Shown one piece after another: positions 25,457-34,683 of a stretch of 45,170 bases of DNA. Source of the DNA: Shewanella chilikensis (GTDB lineage Bacteria; Pseudomonadota; Gammaproteobacteria; Enterobacterales; Shewanellaceae); the NCBI RefSeq assembly GCF_002836945.1, contig NZ_NIJM01000033.1, positions 1 through 45,170 of the forward strand, read 5' to 3'. Position 1 is the first letter of the stretch. Each line of letters starts with the position of its first letter. The notes below the pieces were generated by a model. That model had not been told where the DNA came from. It saw only the letters and a list, made by a program, of their open reading frames with translations, and did not search any database. A program made the translations under genes and the position numbers.

Positions 25457-26431
25457 GTGACGAAGAAAATTATCCTGGATACAGATCCCGGTATTGATGA
25501 TGCTATGGCAATTTTGTTTGCCGAAGGTCATGCAGCTGTGGATCTTATCGGTATCACCACAATATTTGGCAACGCCACCATTGAAAACAGCACTTGTAAT
25601 GCACTGTATCTGAAACAGAAATATGGCATGAAGGCAGACGTGTCCATGGGGGCGGATAAGCCGCTGTTGCGCCCTCCCGTCGGCCCTACCACCACAGTTC
25701 ATGGTGAAACCGGTTTTGGTGAGCTGCAAGTCAACGCCGCCGATGTCAAGCTGAGCGCCGACCCCCGTCCGGCTTGGCAATATATTGTCGAGCAGCTCAA
25801 AGCGCAACCGGGGGAGATCACTTTGGTGGCTGTCGGGCCTCTAACTAATCTGGCGCTGGCGCTGCAGCATGAACCCGGGATCACCAAATTGGTAAAGGAA
25901 GTGGTGGTTATGGGCGGAGCCTTCGGGGTCAACGGTCATCAGGGCAATGTCAGCCCGTTTGCCGAAGCCAATATCCATGACGATCCTGAGGCGGCCGATA
26001 TCGTATTTACCGCCGACTGGCCCGTGGTGATTATCGGTCTGGATGTGACCCATGAGAGTTTCTTTACGCCCGAGTATCTGGATAAGCTACGCGATGAAGC
26101 CGGTGAGCCGGGACGCTTTATTCATCAGATAAGCCGTTTCTATCTTGACTTTTACCAGCGTAGTCTGGGTATTTCCGGCTGCCACGTGCATGACCCCTCG
26201 GCCATTGCCTACGTGATAGACCCCAGCCTATTTACCCTGAGAAAGGGACCTGTACGGGTGGTCTGTTCCGGGCCGGCTATAGGACACACAATGCAGAAAA
26301 CCTATGAGCGGCGCCATCCCCATGATGACTGGAGCGATATGCCGGCGCAAAGTGTTGGGGTAGGGGTACGCGATGAGGCGCTGCTTGAGCTGTATCGCAA
26401 CACCCTGATAGATTTCGGTCGTCAGTCATAG
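25457..26431 (+). CDS. nucleoside hydrolase (IunH/Rih family)
   Basis: A 324-residue enzyme that splits ribonucleosides into base and ribose in the cytoplasm. The calcium-binding signature LDTDPGIDDA is intact at 7-16 (D8, D10, D14, D15). The central VVMGGAFGVNGHQGNVSP and the EANIHDDPEAADIV segment that follows are typical, as is the later HDPSAIAYV. I cannot tell the preferred base. The start is GTG at 25457 with AAGGAAGC about ten bases before it. The gene is single; no base or ribose transporter adjoins. A 9-base hairpin (26481-26489 with 26497-26505) lies 50 bases after the stop, without a T run. Confidence 0.92.
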   Translation: MTKKIILDTDPGIDDAMAILFAEGHAAVDLIGITTIFGNATIENSTCNALYLKQKYGMKADVSMGADKPLLRPPVGPTTTVHGETGFGELQVNAADVKLSADPRPAWQYIVEQLKAQPGEITLVAVGPLTNLALALQHEPGITKLVKEVVVMGGAFGVNGHQGNVSPFAEANIHDDPEAADIVFTADWPVVIIGLDVTHESFFTPEYLDKLRDEAGEPGRFIHQISRFYLDFYQRSLGISGCHVHDPSAIAYVIDPSLFTLRKGPVRVVCSGPAIGHTMQKTYERRHPHDDWSDMPAQSVGVGVRDEALLELYRNTLIDFGRQS

Positions 26432-27053
26432 GTTTTGCTGCGGCAGTTATTTTTCTGCTCAGTCGACTTCATCTGTTGCAAGAGCCCGGTATTTGGCCGG
26501 GCTCTCTAACTCCTTGCAGGGGCTCTTGTCTTGCGGTTTATCCGCCTTTTCATTTTATTTATCTGTTACCTGTTTCAACATGGTTAAGCGTTAGTCGGTT
26601 TCCAGGTTCAGTATTTCTCTTTTTTTAGTCATAACTCCTCATACTAATCACTTTTTCTCATTGTCACCTTATTCTCTGCTTCCCTCGGTAGTCCTCCCCT
26701 TATCCACAGTCTCAATCTCAGAGTCCGGCTTCCAAGCAAGCAGGTTCGGTCCGGAGTGACAGGCGTATTTATCTGCGCTATCTGGTTAAATAGTTAGGCA
26801 TAAGGTTTTGGCTCTAATGATATCTGTTGTAACTATTTTGGGCGGTGAGCGCTTAGATGGTTCTGCGGTGATTTTTCGGTTAACACTTCAGAAATAGCGA
26901 AGTTTTGTCGGTGAATAGAAACTTTTTCAGATAAATTTCAAGCAACGTAAGCGTTTGTTGCTGTGAGGTAAATCACTCTTTTGTGACTTGTGTGATCTGA
27001 AAGTTCGGTTTTGGTCAGGTTGATAATTACAGTTCAAATCATTAGGCTTGTTT
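26432..27053. other. long gap before the bet island
   Basis: About 620 bases with no plausible gene on either strand. A GC-rich hairpin (26481-26505), which could compete with a second complementary stretch at about 26519-26527, lies near the nucleoside hydrolase end. The rest is A/T-rich. A candidate promoter for betI is TTGATA (27020-27025), 17 bases, then TAGGCT (27043-27048). Confidence 0.4.
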
Positions 27054-27073
27054 TTAATTGAACGGTCAATTAA
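27054..27073. promoter_or_regulatory. BetI-like operator at the start of betI
   Basis: A 20-base dyad: TTAATTGA and TCAATTAA surround a 4-base centre, with perfect 8-base arms. It begins six bases after the proposed -10 and ends seven bases before the betI ATG, so a bound repressor would block initiation. Position and shape fit autorepression by BetI released by choline. Confidence 0.7.
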
Positions 27074-27080
27074 CAAAAAT

Positions 27081-27677
27081 ATGCCTAAGATTGGAATGAA
27101 ACCTGTGCGCCGCCAGCAGCTGATAGATGCCACTATGGCTTCGGTGGCCGCCAATGGTTTGCACAATACCACCATCAACAGTATCAGCCGCTTGGCTGGG
27201 TTGTCGTCGGGGATCATCAGCCATTATTTCGGTGGCAAGCAGGAGCTGATTGAAGCGACATTGCGGCATTTGCTTGAGCAACTGAAGCTGGCTTTGCTGA
27301 CCCAAACGGCAGAGCGGCAGCTTTCCCCCAAGGCACGGCTGCACGCCATAGTGGCGGCCAACTTCACCGAGTTTCAACGTTCGGGGGCGGCTACCCGTAC
27401 CTGGCTTAATTTCTGGGCTCAGTCCATGCACGAGCCCGGGCTTGCCAGGTTACAGCAGGTCAACAGTGCCAGATTGAAGAGCAACCTGGCCTTCTCTTTC
27501 AAACAGTTATTGCCCAGGGACCAGGCGCTCAAGAGTGCCGAGCAGGTGGCTGCCATGATTGACGGTTTTTGGCTGCGCAGTGCTCTCAGTCCTGAGCCTG
27601 AGTTGTCGTTCGCTGCCGCAGAATCCTGGTGTATCGATTTCATTGACCAAAGTCTGGCTTATCACGGAGTACATTGA
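27081..27677 (+). CDS. betI: TetR-family choline-responsive repressor BetI
   Basis: A 198-residue repressor. It starts [18 protein letters not shown], close to Escherichia coli BetI, which supports the ATG at 27081 over the upstream in-frame start at 27048. The TetR helix-turn-helix lies at about 30-50 ([20 protein letters not shown]). The rest is the ligand domain, with the BetI-like stretch [20 protein letters not shown]. It should repress betI-betB-betA until choline is present. No good ribosome binding site precedes it, so expression may be low. The stop overlaps the betB start (TGATG). Confidence 0.92.
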   Translation: MPKIGMKPVRRQQLIDATMASVAANGLHNTTINSISRLAGLSSGIISHYFGGKQELIEATLRHLLEQLKLALLTQTAERQLSPKARLHAIVAANFTEFQRSGAATRTWLNFWAQSMHEPGLARLQQVNSARLKSNLAFSFKQLLPRDQALKSAEQVAAMIDGFWLRSALSPEPELSFAAAESWCIDFIDQSLAYHGVH

Positions 27678-29137
27678 TGACACAGCCTGTTTATCAGAAT
27701 TTTATTGACGGTCATTATATGGCCAACGCCTCGGGTGAATCCTTTGAGGTGATTAACCCTGGCACCGGCCAGGTGCAATACCACGTTGAAGTGGCCGATG
27801 AGGCCATCAAACAGGCGGCCATTGCCAGTGCCAAACGCGGATTTGCCGCATGGTCAGCCATGAGCGCCATGGCGCGTAGCCGGGTGCTGTTGAAGGCTGT
27901 GGCCCTGCTGCGCCAACGCAACGATGATCTGGCCAAAATTGAAGTGCTGGATACGGGGAAACCCTGGCAAGAGGCGTCTGTGGTGGACGTGGTCACAGGG
28001 GCCGATGCCATAGAATACTTCGCCGGTATCGTGGTGGGCCTGGAAGGCTGTCAGCAAAGTGTTGGTGATGATTTCTTCTATACCCGCCGTGAACCTCTGG
28101 GGATTTGCGCCGGTATCGGCGCCTGGAATTATCCTTTGCAGATAGCCTGTTGGAAGTCGGCGCCGGCGTTGGCCGCCGGTAACGCGATGATCTTCAAGCC
28201 GTCTGAGGAGACCCCGCTCGGCGCTCTGAAGCTGGCGGAAATCTTTATCGAAGCTGGTGTGCCCGCCGGGGTGTTTAATGTGGTGCAGGGCGCGGCCGAA
28301 GTAGGTCAATGGCTGACTCACAGCGAGGATATCGCCAAGGTGTCATTTACCGGCGAAGTGGGCACAGGCAAGAAGGTGATGGCGGCAGCGGCCTCCAGTC
28401 TCAAGGATGTCACCATGGAACTGGGGGGCAAGTCCCCACTGATCATCTTTGAAGACGCCGAGCTGGAAGATGCCGTCAGCGCCGCCATGCTGGGCAACTT
28501 TTATACCCAAGGGGAGGTTTGTACCAATGGTACCCGGGTCTATGTCGCCCGCAGTCTTTACCCGGCCTTTATCGAACGTTTGCAGCAAAGGATGGCTAAT
28601 ATCAAGGCCGGCGACCCCATGGCGCCGGACACCAATTTCGGCGCCCTGATATCCAGCGCGCACAGAGACAAGGTGCTCGAGTATATCGCCCTTGGACAGG
28701 CCGAGGGGGCGAGGCTTCTTTGCGGTGGCAAGCCTTTAACGCCGGACTCGGCCCCCGAAGGTTTCTTTGTTGAGCCGACCGTATTTGTCGACTGTGATGA
28801 CAAGATGCGTATTTGCCGGGAAGAGATCTTCGGCCCCGTGATGTCTGTACTGATTTTCGACGATGAAGAGGAAGTGATCCGCCGCGCCAACGATACGGCC
28901 CTTGGTCTGGCTGCTGCGGTATTTAGTCCTGATATTCGCCGCGCCCACAGGGTGATTCATAGGCTTCAGGCCGGGATCTGCTGGATCAATGCCTATGGCG
29001 CCTCACCCTCGGAGATGCCCGTCGGTGGCTACAAGCTTTCGGGAGTCGGCCGGGAGAACGGCAGTGAAACCCTCAAGGCTTATACCCAGACCAAATCGGT
29101 TTATGTCGGCATGCAGCCCCTGGAAAGTCCATTTTAA
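27677..29137 (+). CDS. betB: betaine aldehyde dehydrogenase BetB
   Basis: A 486-residue aldehyde dehydrogenase that oxidises betaine aldehyde to glycine betaine with NAD(P). The catalytic base E248 lies in MELGGKSP and the nucleophile C282 in GEVCTNGTR; the cofactor loop [11 protein letters not shown] comes before them. Length matches Escherichia coli BetB (490). GGAG at 27666-27669 sits seven bases before the ATG at 27677, which overlaps the betI stop; the TTG at 27674 is less likely. It acts with BetA in the two-step conversion of choline to the osmoprotectant. Confidence 0.94.
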   Translation: MTQPVYQNFIDGHYMANASGESFEVINPGTGQVQYHVEVADEAIKQAAIASAKRGFAAWSAMSAMARSRVLLKAVALLRQRNDDLAKIEVLDTGKPWQEASVVDVVTGADAIEYFAGIVVGLEGCQQSVGDDFFYTRREPLGICAGIGAWNYPLQIACWKSAPALAAGNAMIFKPSEETPLGALKLAEIFIEAGVPAGVFNVVQGAAEVGQWLTHSEDIAKVSFTGEVGTGKKVMAAAASSLKDVTMELGGKSPLIIFEDAELEDAVSAAMLGNFYTQGEVCTNGTRVYVARSLYPAFIERLQQRMANIKAGDPMAPDTNFGALISSAHRDKVLEYIALGQAEGARLLCGGKPLTPDSAPEGFFVEPTVFVDCDDKMRICREEIFGPVMSVLIFDDEEEVIRRANDTALGLAAAVFSPDIRRAHRVIHRLQAGICWINAYGASPSEMPVGGYKLSGVGRENGSETLKAYTQTKSVYVGMQPLESPF

Positions 29138-29146
29138 GGAGCCGTT

Positions 29147-30832
29147 ATGAACCAGAATTTCGATTACATCATTGTCGGTGCCGGTAGCGCAGGGTGCGTG
29201 CTGGCCAACCGCCTGAGCGAAGATAAAAACAAACGGGTCTTGTTGCTGGAAACCGGCGGCAGCGATCGCAGCATCTTTATTCAGATGCCGACGGCGTTGT
29301 CCATTCCCATGAATACCCAAAAGTATGCCTGGCAGTTCGAAACCGAGCCTGAACCGGGTCTGGACAACCGGCGCATGCATTGTCCCAGGGGCAAGGTGCT
29401 CGGCGGTTCGTCATCCATCAACGGCATGGTCTACGTTCGCGGTCACGCCCATGACTTTGATGAGTGGCAGGCCAGTGGCGCCGAGGGCTGGAGTTACGCC
29501 GATTGCTTGCCCTATTTCAAAAAGGCCGAGACCTGGGCCTTTGGCGGTGACAAGTATCGAGGCGATAGTGGGCCCTTGGGGGTCAATAACGGCAACCGCA
29601 TGGCTAACCCCCTGTATAAGGCCTTTGTTGATGCCGGTGTGCAAGCCGGGTACCTGGCCACAGCTGATTACAACGGTGCCCAGCAGGAAGGCTTTGGCGC
29701 CATGCATATGACGGTGAAAAATGGTGTGCGCTGGTCTACGGCCAATGCCTATCTGCGTCCGGCTATGACACGGGATAATTTGAAAGTGGTGACCGGCGCC
29801 TTGGTGCACAAGGTATTGCTGCAGGACAAGGTGGCAACCGGGGTGCGCTATGAATGCGGCGGCAAGTTGCAGCAGGCCATGGTTGGCATGGGCGGTGAAG
29901 TGATCCTTTCAGCAGGTCCTGTGGGCTCCCCCCATCTGCTGCAGCTTTCCGGTATAGGTGCGCCCGAAGTCCTTAAAGAAGCCGGTATTGAGCTGGAGCA
30001 TGCCTTGCCCGGGGTGGGGGAGAATCTTCAGGATCATCTGGAGTTCTATTTTCAGTTCCGTTGCACCCAGCCAGTTTCCCTCAACCGCAAATTGGATTGG
30101 TGGAACAAGTTCCTGATCGGCAGCCGTTGGTTCTTTACCAAGACAGGACTCGGTGCCACCAACCATTTTGAATCCTGCGGTTTTATCCGCTCCAAGGCGG
30201 GCCTGGCCGCTCCGGATCTCCAGTATCACTTCCTGCCCGCCGCCATGCGTTATGACGGCCGGGAAGCCTTTGATGGCGATGGTTTTCAGGTGCATATCGG
30301 CCACAATAAGCCCAAGAGCCGGGGATGGGTCAGGGTACAGAGCAGCGATCCGCACCGGCATCCGCAGATACGTTTCAACTATTTGCAACACCAGGATGAT
30401 ATCGAAGGCTTTCGCGCCTGTGTGCGCCTGACCCGGGAAATTATTCATCAGCCGGCGTTCGATGGTTATCGCGGAGAAGAGATCCAGCCTGGTGCCGAAG
30501 TGGAAACCGATGAGCAGATAGATGCCTTTGTTCGTCGCTCGGTAGAGAGTGCTTATCATCCATCCTGTTCCTGCAAGATGGGTACAGATCCCATGGCCGT
30601 GGTAGACCCGCAAAACCGGGTGCATGGCATTGAAGGACTGAGAGTCGTGGACTCTTCCGTATTCCCCACCATTCCCAATGGCAACCTCAATGCACCTACC
30701 ATAATGTTGGCAGAGAAGGCCGCCGATATTATCCGCGGCCGTGAAGCGTTACCGGCCTCTGATGCCACAGTTGTTCTGGCTGACAAGTGGCGAGCACAGC
30801 AGCGCTGCCACGCACCCGAGCGGCCTAGCTGA
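29147..30832 (+). CDS. betA: choline dehydrogenase BetA (GMC oxidoreductase)
   Basis: A 561-residue FAD enzyme that oxidises choline to betaine aldehyde at the membrane. The FAD-binding GAGSAG is at 11-16, followed by the GMC signature [19 protein letters not shown] near 84-102. The catalytic His is H471 in [12 protein letters not shown], and the closing [10 protein letters not shown] is near 510. It follows betB after 9 bases with AAGGAGCC as ribosome binding site. The last 30 residues are polar and specific to this copy. A GC-rich stem and a short terminator-like stem follow the stop, before the transporter gene. Confidence 0.94.
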   Translation: MNQNFDYIIVGAGSAGCVLANRLSEDKNKRVLLLETGGSDRSIFIQMPTALSIPMNTQKYAWQFETEPEPGLDNRRMHCPRGKVLGGSSSINGMVYVRGHAHDFDEWQASGAEGWSYADCLPYFKKAETWAFGGDKYRGDSGPLGVNNGNRMANPLYKAFVDAGVQAGYLATADYNGAQQEGFGAMHMTVKNGVRWSTANAYLRPAMTRDNLKVVTGALVHKVLLQDKVATGVRYECGGKLQQAMVGMGGEVILSAGPVGSPHLLQLSGIGAPEVLKEAGIELEHALPGVGENLQDHLEFYFQFRCTQPVSLNRKLDWWNKFLIGSRWFFTKTGLGATNHFESCGFIRSKAGLAAPDLQYHFLPAAMRYDGREAFDGDGFQVHIGHNKPKSRGWVRVQSSDPHRHPQIRFNYLQHQDDIEGFRACVRLTREIIHQPAFDGYRGEEIQPGAEVETDEQIDAFVRRSVESAYHPSCSCKMGTDPMAVVDPQNRVHGIEGLRVVDSSVFPTIPNGNLNAPTIMLAEKAADIIRGREALPASDATVVLADKWRAQQRCHAPERPS

Positions 30833-30843
30833 TCTTAAAATCC

Positions 30844-30917
30844 AAGGGGCCAGTCTGCAGTCGGCCCCTTACCCCCTGTCAATGCTGAAATCGGCGCAGC
30901 CAAGCCGAGGGCTTTTT
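30844..30917 (+). terminator. attenuator-like pair of hairpins after betA
   Basis: Bases 30844-30851 pair with 30863-30870 (8 bases, no T run). A second stem, 30902-30906 with 30910-30914, is followed by T to 30917. Together they may stop part of the transcripts between betA and the transporter gene, or mark the end of betIBA. Confidence 0.5.
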
Positions 30918-30993
30918 GCTGGCCGAAATTCGCCATTAGTCAGGGGCTGGAATTGGAAAAATATAATTTAAATCAAAATTAAAGGGAAAAATT

Positions 30994-32211
30994 ATGGAGC
31001 TTTGGCTTTCAGCAGGGATCTTATTTACCTTTGCTATGATAGGGGTGATCCTGTATCGGTGGGGCAACATCCCCTGCGTAGGTGTCACCCCGGTGCGGAT
31101 CAACACCTTTATCGCTATTTTGTTTACCTCAGGCCTGGATGTTGGCTTGATCATGTTCCCACTGACTGAATTCGGCACTTACACAGATACCAACAGCAGC
31201 CCCGAATACGCCTTTTCCAATCCATTGGCAATAGAGTTTGGATTTTGGGCCTTTCTCATCTGGGGTTTTTACTTTGTCACCTGTTTCTATTTTTGCGTCA
31301 TTGAGCCCAGAGTGAAGTTCTTTGAACTCAAGCCGGTAAAATTCATCAACAACATGGTGATTATCGGCACCTGTGCCTTCACCGCTTATCTGCTGCTCAG
31401 CAACTTGCCCTGGTATCTGCCGGAGATGGGCGATGGAGAGTCCATCATAGGCGCCTTCTATCTGATAGTGTTTGCCGTTATAGCCATCGCGGTTTATTCC
31501 AGTACCAGCATTAAATACGTCAAGGTGCTGAGCCTGGCCAGTACCTGGCTGTTTGTGGCGCTGATAGCCCTGATGTGGAGCGGTGCATTTTTAGGAGAGA
31601 ACGGCACTGTCGGCGACTTTATTACCACCTTTTCGTTATTGGGTGATTACTTTGTCGATATCAAACATTTTGTATTGCCCCTCAATGACTATCACGCCTT
31701 TTACCTGTTCTGGTGGTTTGCCTGGAGCATAATGATAGGCCAGTTTACCTCGCGTTTTGTCGGTGGGATCAAGACCTGGCAACTGCTGTTGGCCATGATG
31801 GTTTTCCCCTCCATTCCGGTCGCTATTTGGTTCAGTGTCCTCTATTTCTATGACACCCGGGCTATCTCCACATCCGGCTTCTATAACTTGGCCATGGTCA
31901 TGGTGGGCATTACCTTTGTGATTAATTCTTTGGACTCATTGATCCGTCTCTACACAGATAATCTGGGACTGACGGTTGCCAGGCTGGGTAAACGCAACTA
32001 TCTGCTTGGTAATATCGCCGTGATGGTGCTGCTGACTTTGCTGTTCCAACTGGATTTTCTGGAGATCCAATGGGTAGGGGCTCTGGCCATCGGGCTTATC
32101 TTAACCTGCGCCGGTTACATGCTGTTGACCAAGCTGAAAACCTTGAGCCGGATCCAAGGCTCTCCCAAAGAAAACACCATAGATTTTAATAAAATAAAGC
32201 TAGCCGACTGA
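30994..32211 (+). CDS. short, divergent BCCT-type transporter in the bet cluster
   Basis: A 405-residue membrane protein with about 11 hydrophobic segments. It aligns by eye with the full-length BCCT carrier at 42643 of this window: RWGNI against RFGDI, SGLDVGLIM (46-54) against AGMGIGLMF, and INSLDSLIRLYTDNL against VTSSDSGSLVIDNL. The aromatic residues that hold the trimethylammonium group in BCCT carriers are kept: W85, W90, Y93 in helix 4 spacing, and W240, W241, W244 in WWFAW. It lacks the first helix (54 residues shorter at the start), is 27 residues shorter between the two aromatic sites, and has no long C-terminal tail. Choline or betaine uptake is the likely role because it follows betIBA. 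AAAGGGA precedes the ATG. Confidence 0.8.
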   Translation: MELWLSAGILFTFAMIGVILYRWGNIPCVGVTPVRINTFIAILFTSGLDVGLIMFPLTEFGTYTDTNSSPEYAFSNPLAIEFGFWAFLIWGFYFVTCFYFCVIEPRVKFFELKPVKFINNMVIIGTCAFTAYLLLSNLPWYLPEMGDGESIIGAFYLIVFAVIAIAVYSSTSIKYVKVLSLASTWLFVALIALMWSGAFLGENGTVGDFITTFSLLGDYFVDIKHFVLPLNDYHAFYLFWWFAWSIMIGQFTSRFVGGIKTWQLLLAMMVFPSIPVAIWFSVLYFYDTRAISTSGFYNLAMVMVGITFVINSLDSLIRLYTDNLGLTVARLGKRNYLLGNIAVMVLLTLLFQLDFLEIQWVGALAIGLILTCAGYMLLTKLKTLSRIQGSPKENTIDFNKIKLAD

Positions 32212-32249
32212 TGCAAACTTCAATCTATAAAACTAAAAGAGGAACACAG

Positions 32250-32969
32250 ATGGGTTTAAACACCATGGCAAACTGTCTCAAGTGCAGCGGTTTAGCTGCG
32301 CTGCTGACACTGACATTTGCAGCCCAAGCCGAATGGTCATCGACCGTGACCCTGGTATCGGATTACAGTTTCAACGGGGTCAGTCAGACAGATGAAGGCC
32401 CGGCGTTACAGGCCAGCTTGGATTACAGTAGTGAAAATGGTTGGTATCTTGGCAGTTTTGCTTCCAATGTCGATTTCGGTGGCGCTGATGATACCTGGTT
32501 GGAACTTGACGGTTACGCAGGTTATTTCTACCGGTTCAATGAAAATCTGAGCCTGGATGCTGGGCTAGCTTATTACAGCTATCACGGCGAATCCTTTTCC
32601 GATGACTACAACTATCCGGAAGCTTATGCCAAGTGGGGTTATCAGTCGCCATTCGGTCAGTCGGAGCTGAATCTCTGGTACAGTTGGGATTACTTTGGTA
32701 CCTGTGCCGGCCACAGCATAGTGATGCTGGCCCACAGTTTTGAATTGGCGCCTGGTCACCGGCTGAGGTTGAGTTTTGACCGTTCCACATCGGATGATAC
32801 AGACAAGTGGCAGTGGCAGGGAAGCAGAGGCTATCAACATTATCGCATCGCCTATCAGACTCAATATCACGGCATAGATATTGAGCTGGCAGGTGAAGAT
32901 ACCAGCCTGGACTCGGATAACGCCGATGCCAGGTTGGTGTTTAGCCTGTCGCATAGGTTTATTTTCTAA
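32250..32969 (+). CDS. TorF-like outer-membrane protein (Gcw_chp family)
   Basis: A 239-residue exported protein. A signal peptide runs to about residue 28 (hydrophobic core then AAQA). The mature part starts EWSSTVTLVSDYSFNGVSQT, the hallmark of the TorF/Gcw_chp family of putative porins, and continues with alternating aromatic beta strands and ends with Phe (HRFIF), as outer-membrane barrels do. I start at 32250, with GAGG at 32239-32242, rather than at 32211, which overlaps the transporter stop. It lies directly after the BCCT-type gene and may let choline or betaine across the outer membrane; that link is inference. Confidence 0.82.
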   Translation: MGLNTMANCLKCSGLAALLTLTFAAQAEWSSTVTLVSDYSFNGVSQTDEGPALQASLDYSSENGWYLGSFASNVDFGGADDTWLELDGYAGYFYRFNENLSLDAGLAYYSYHGESFSDDYNYPEAYAKWGYQSPFGQSELNLWYSWDYFGTCAGHSIVMLAHSFELAPGHRLRLSFDRSTSDDTDKWQWQGSRGYQHYRIAYQTQYHGIDIELAGEDTSLDSDNADARLVFSLSHRFIF

Positions 32970-33024
32970 CTACAAGCCTCGATTGCAACAATATTCTTCT
33001 ATCTCTCAATCACTTTTTGCTTTT

Positions 33025-33594
33025 TTATAATTTTAGGCTCAGGCAGTTTTGCAGCAGTTTGGCGAAGAATTCGCTGCCCTTGCGGCGGGCAAAGGCGATG
33101 TTGCGCTCGGGAATTGACTCAGGATCATCATATTCGGCCAGGGCTTGTTCCATACTGGCTTCACGTATGATGTGCAGAGTCGGATAGGGCGCTCTGTTGG
33201 TATAGTTGGCGGCATCATCCTGGGCCTCTCCTTCGAAACAATAGTCGGGATGAAAGCTGGCCAACTGGTAAACCCCTTCATACCCTTCTTCGAACAAAAG
33301 CTGCTCGGCAAAGGCCAACAGATCCAGATAGAGATGAAAACCTTCAAAGCCCCTCGGCAGAATGAACAGGCTGGTTTCCGCTTGTGGGTGCTCATCCAGA
33401 TATTGGCACTCGTCCAGCAACGCCTGCAAGGCAGTATCCATGCGGCTTTGTTCGCAAACTGTGTAACGAATCGAGTCGCGCTCGACTTCCCGCCTGGCGA
33501 AGGGGCAGATGTTGTACTTCATGATCACCTCCTTGACCCAAGCCTGGGTTTGGGCGGCGATAGTCTGGGATCCCATCATGGAGTCTGTGGCCAT
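33025..33594 (-). CDS. DUF1415 family protein
   Basis: A 189-residue soluble protein of the DUF1415 family. Conserved features visible are NICPFARRE near 28-36, LASFHPDYCFEG near 111-122, and NRAPYPTLHIIRE near 132-144. Cysteines in CPFA and the DYCF stretch, with a histidine, could bind a metal but no function is known. The ATG at 33594 has only a weak ribosome binding site; ATGs a few codons on are possible. It converges with the TorF-like gene, with 55 A/T-rich bases between. Confidence 0.85.
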   Translation of the reverse strand: MATDSMMGSQTIAAQTQAWVKEVIMKYNICPFARREVERDSIRYTVCEQSRMDTALQALLDECQYLDEHPQAETSLFILPRGFEGFHLYLDLLAFAEQLLFEEGYEGVYQLASFHPDYCFEGEAQDDAANYTNRAPYPTLHIIREASMEQALAEYDDPESIPERNIAFARRKGSEFFAKLLQNCLSLKL

Positions 33595-33688
33595 ATTCTG
33601 CTCTGTCTTTGTGTAAGGGCGTTATTGGCGGCCATCATAGGCAGCCTCTGGGGTACTGGCAAGCACCAAAGGTGTTGAGGGATGAAAT

Positions 33689-33713
33689 ACGGCGCCCATT
33701 CAAGCGGCGCCGT
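33689..33713 (-). terminator. hairpin after the DUF2797 gene
   Basis: ACGGCGCC (33689-33696) pairs perfectly with 33706-33713 around a 9-base loop, 22 bases beyond the DUF2797 stop. The T tract on the minus strand is weak (ATTTC). Confidence 0.6.
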
Positions 33714-33734
33714 TTGTTTGCTCAAATTAAAAAA

Positions 33735-34553
33735 TCAGTAGCTGACTTCCACTTCATAAGAGGTGAACTTGCGGATATTGATTACGCCGGTATCGAAAAT
33801 CAGGTACTGCCCCTTGATGCCCATCAGAGTGCCACTGACAACGGCTTCTTTATCAAAGTTATGGGACTTGATCTTCTTCGGAAACTCACTGACCGGGTAG
33901 TGAATTTGCGTCTCTGTCTCGGTCAATCTTTCTATCTTGTAATCACCGCGGCTCATTGCCAGCTCGTGCAGGCGGGTTTCGATACTCGGCAATAGCGTTT
34001 CGGCCTTGGCCTTGAGATCTATCTCGTCGTTGTTGCCCTTGAGCATCGCCTGCCAGTTGGTTTTGTCGGCAATCAGTTTGGCCAGTTCGACTTCGATGAG
34101 GCCGGAAAGCTGCCTGCTGCTGACTTTGAATATCGGCAGCCCCTGGGTGGCTCCCTGATCCAGCCAGCGGGTGGGCAGCTGGCTGTGGCGGGTAATACCG
34201 ACCTTTATTCCCGAGGTATTGGACAGGTAAACATAGTGGGGCACCATGCAATGGGTGTCGCCCCATTCGGGTTCGCGGCAGGTTCCCTGATCATAATGAC
34301 AGGTTTCCGGTTTCATCACGCAGAGATCGCAGCTGGCGAGCTTCTGCATACAGACATAACAGTGGCCCTGTGAGTAACTCTTCTTGGTCTTCTTACCGCA
34401 GTTGCAGCAGAAGATGTTACCCGTGTGACTCAGGGTTAAACTCTTGCCAATCAAAGGGTTCAACGCCAGGCGTTGTTCAGCCACTCTGAGGGTGTATTGT
34501 GCCAGATGGTTCTCGTCCAGGGCGACGGCCATCTTATTCAGTGTTCCAAGCAT
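33735..34553 (-). CDS. DUF2797 family protein, zinc-ribbon and GIY-YIG-like parts
   Basis: A 272-residue soluble protein of the DUF2797 family. Residues about 48-90 hold a cysteine-rich block (CCNC, CYVC, CDLC, then further Cys) likely to bind zinc. After it comes HYVYLSNTSGIKVGITR (about 106-122), which has the spacing of a GIY-YIG nuclease start (Y-V-Y...K-V-G-I), and an RWLDQGA stretch. Whether the nuclease fold is active cannot be said. The C-terminus is beta-rich and ends in alternating charged residues. It is a single gene, read away from the GcvR-like gene. Its upstream gap (34554-34683) shows nothing clear. Confidence 0.82.
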   Translation of the reverse strand: MLGTLNKMAVALDENHLAQYTLRVAEQRLALNPLIGKSLTLSHTGNIFCCNCGKKTKKSYSQGHCYVCMQKLASCDLCVMKPETCHYDQGTCREPEWGDTHCMVPHYVYLSNTSGIKVGITRHSQLPTRWLDQGATQGLPIFKVSSRQLSGLIEVELAKLIADKTNWQAMLKGNNDEIDLKAKAETLLPSIETRLHELAMSRGDYKIERLTETETQIHYPVSEFPKKIKSHNFDKEAVVSGTLMGIKGQYLIFDTGVINIRKFTSYEVEVSY

Positions 34554-34683
34554 AACGACAAAGCTCTGTTCTTGTGATTTTCGCCAGTGTATCAGTTTTC
34601 CTAACAGGAATTATCGATTGCACATCGGTTGCTGCTTTTGCAGGCGATCAAGAGTCAGAGGTTAGGCAGTTGCAGTATTGAGC

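Noticed and set aside
26700..26780. tRNA-like GGTTCG stretch
   Set aside because: No cloverleaf can be built around it; the matching acceptor stem is absent.
30994..32211. Short BCCT gene as a frameshifted or truncated pseudogene
   Set aside because: The frame is intact, has a ribosome binding site, spans both ends of the conserved core, and keeps the aromatic box; the differences are spread, not at one break.
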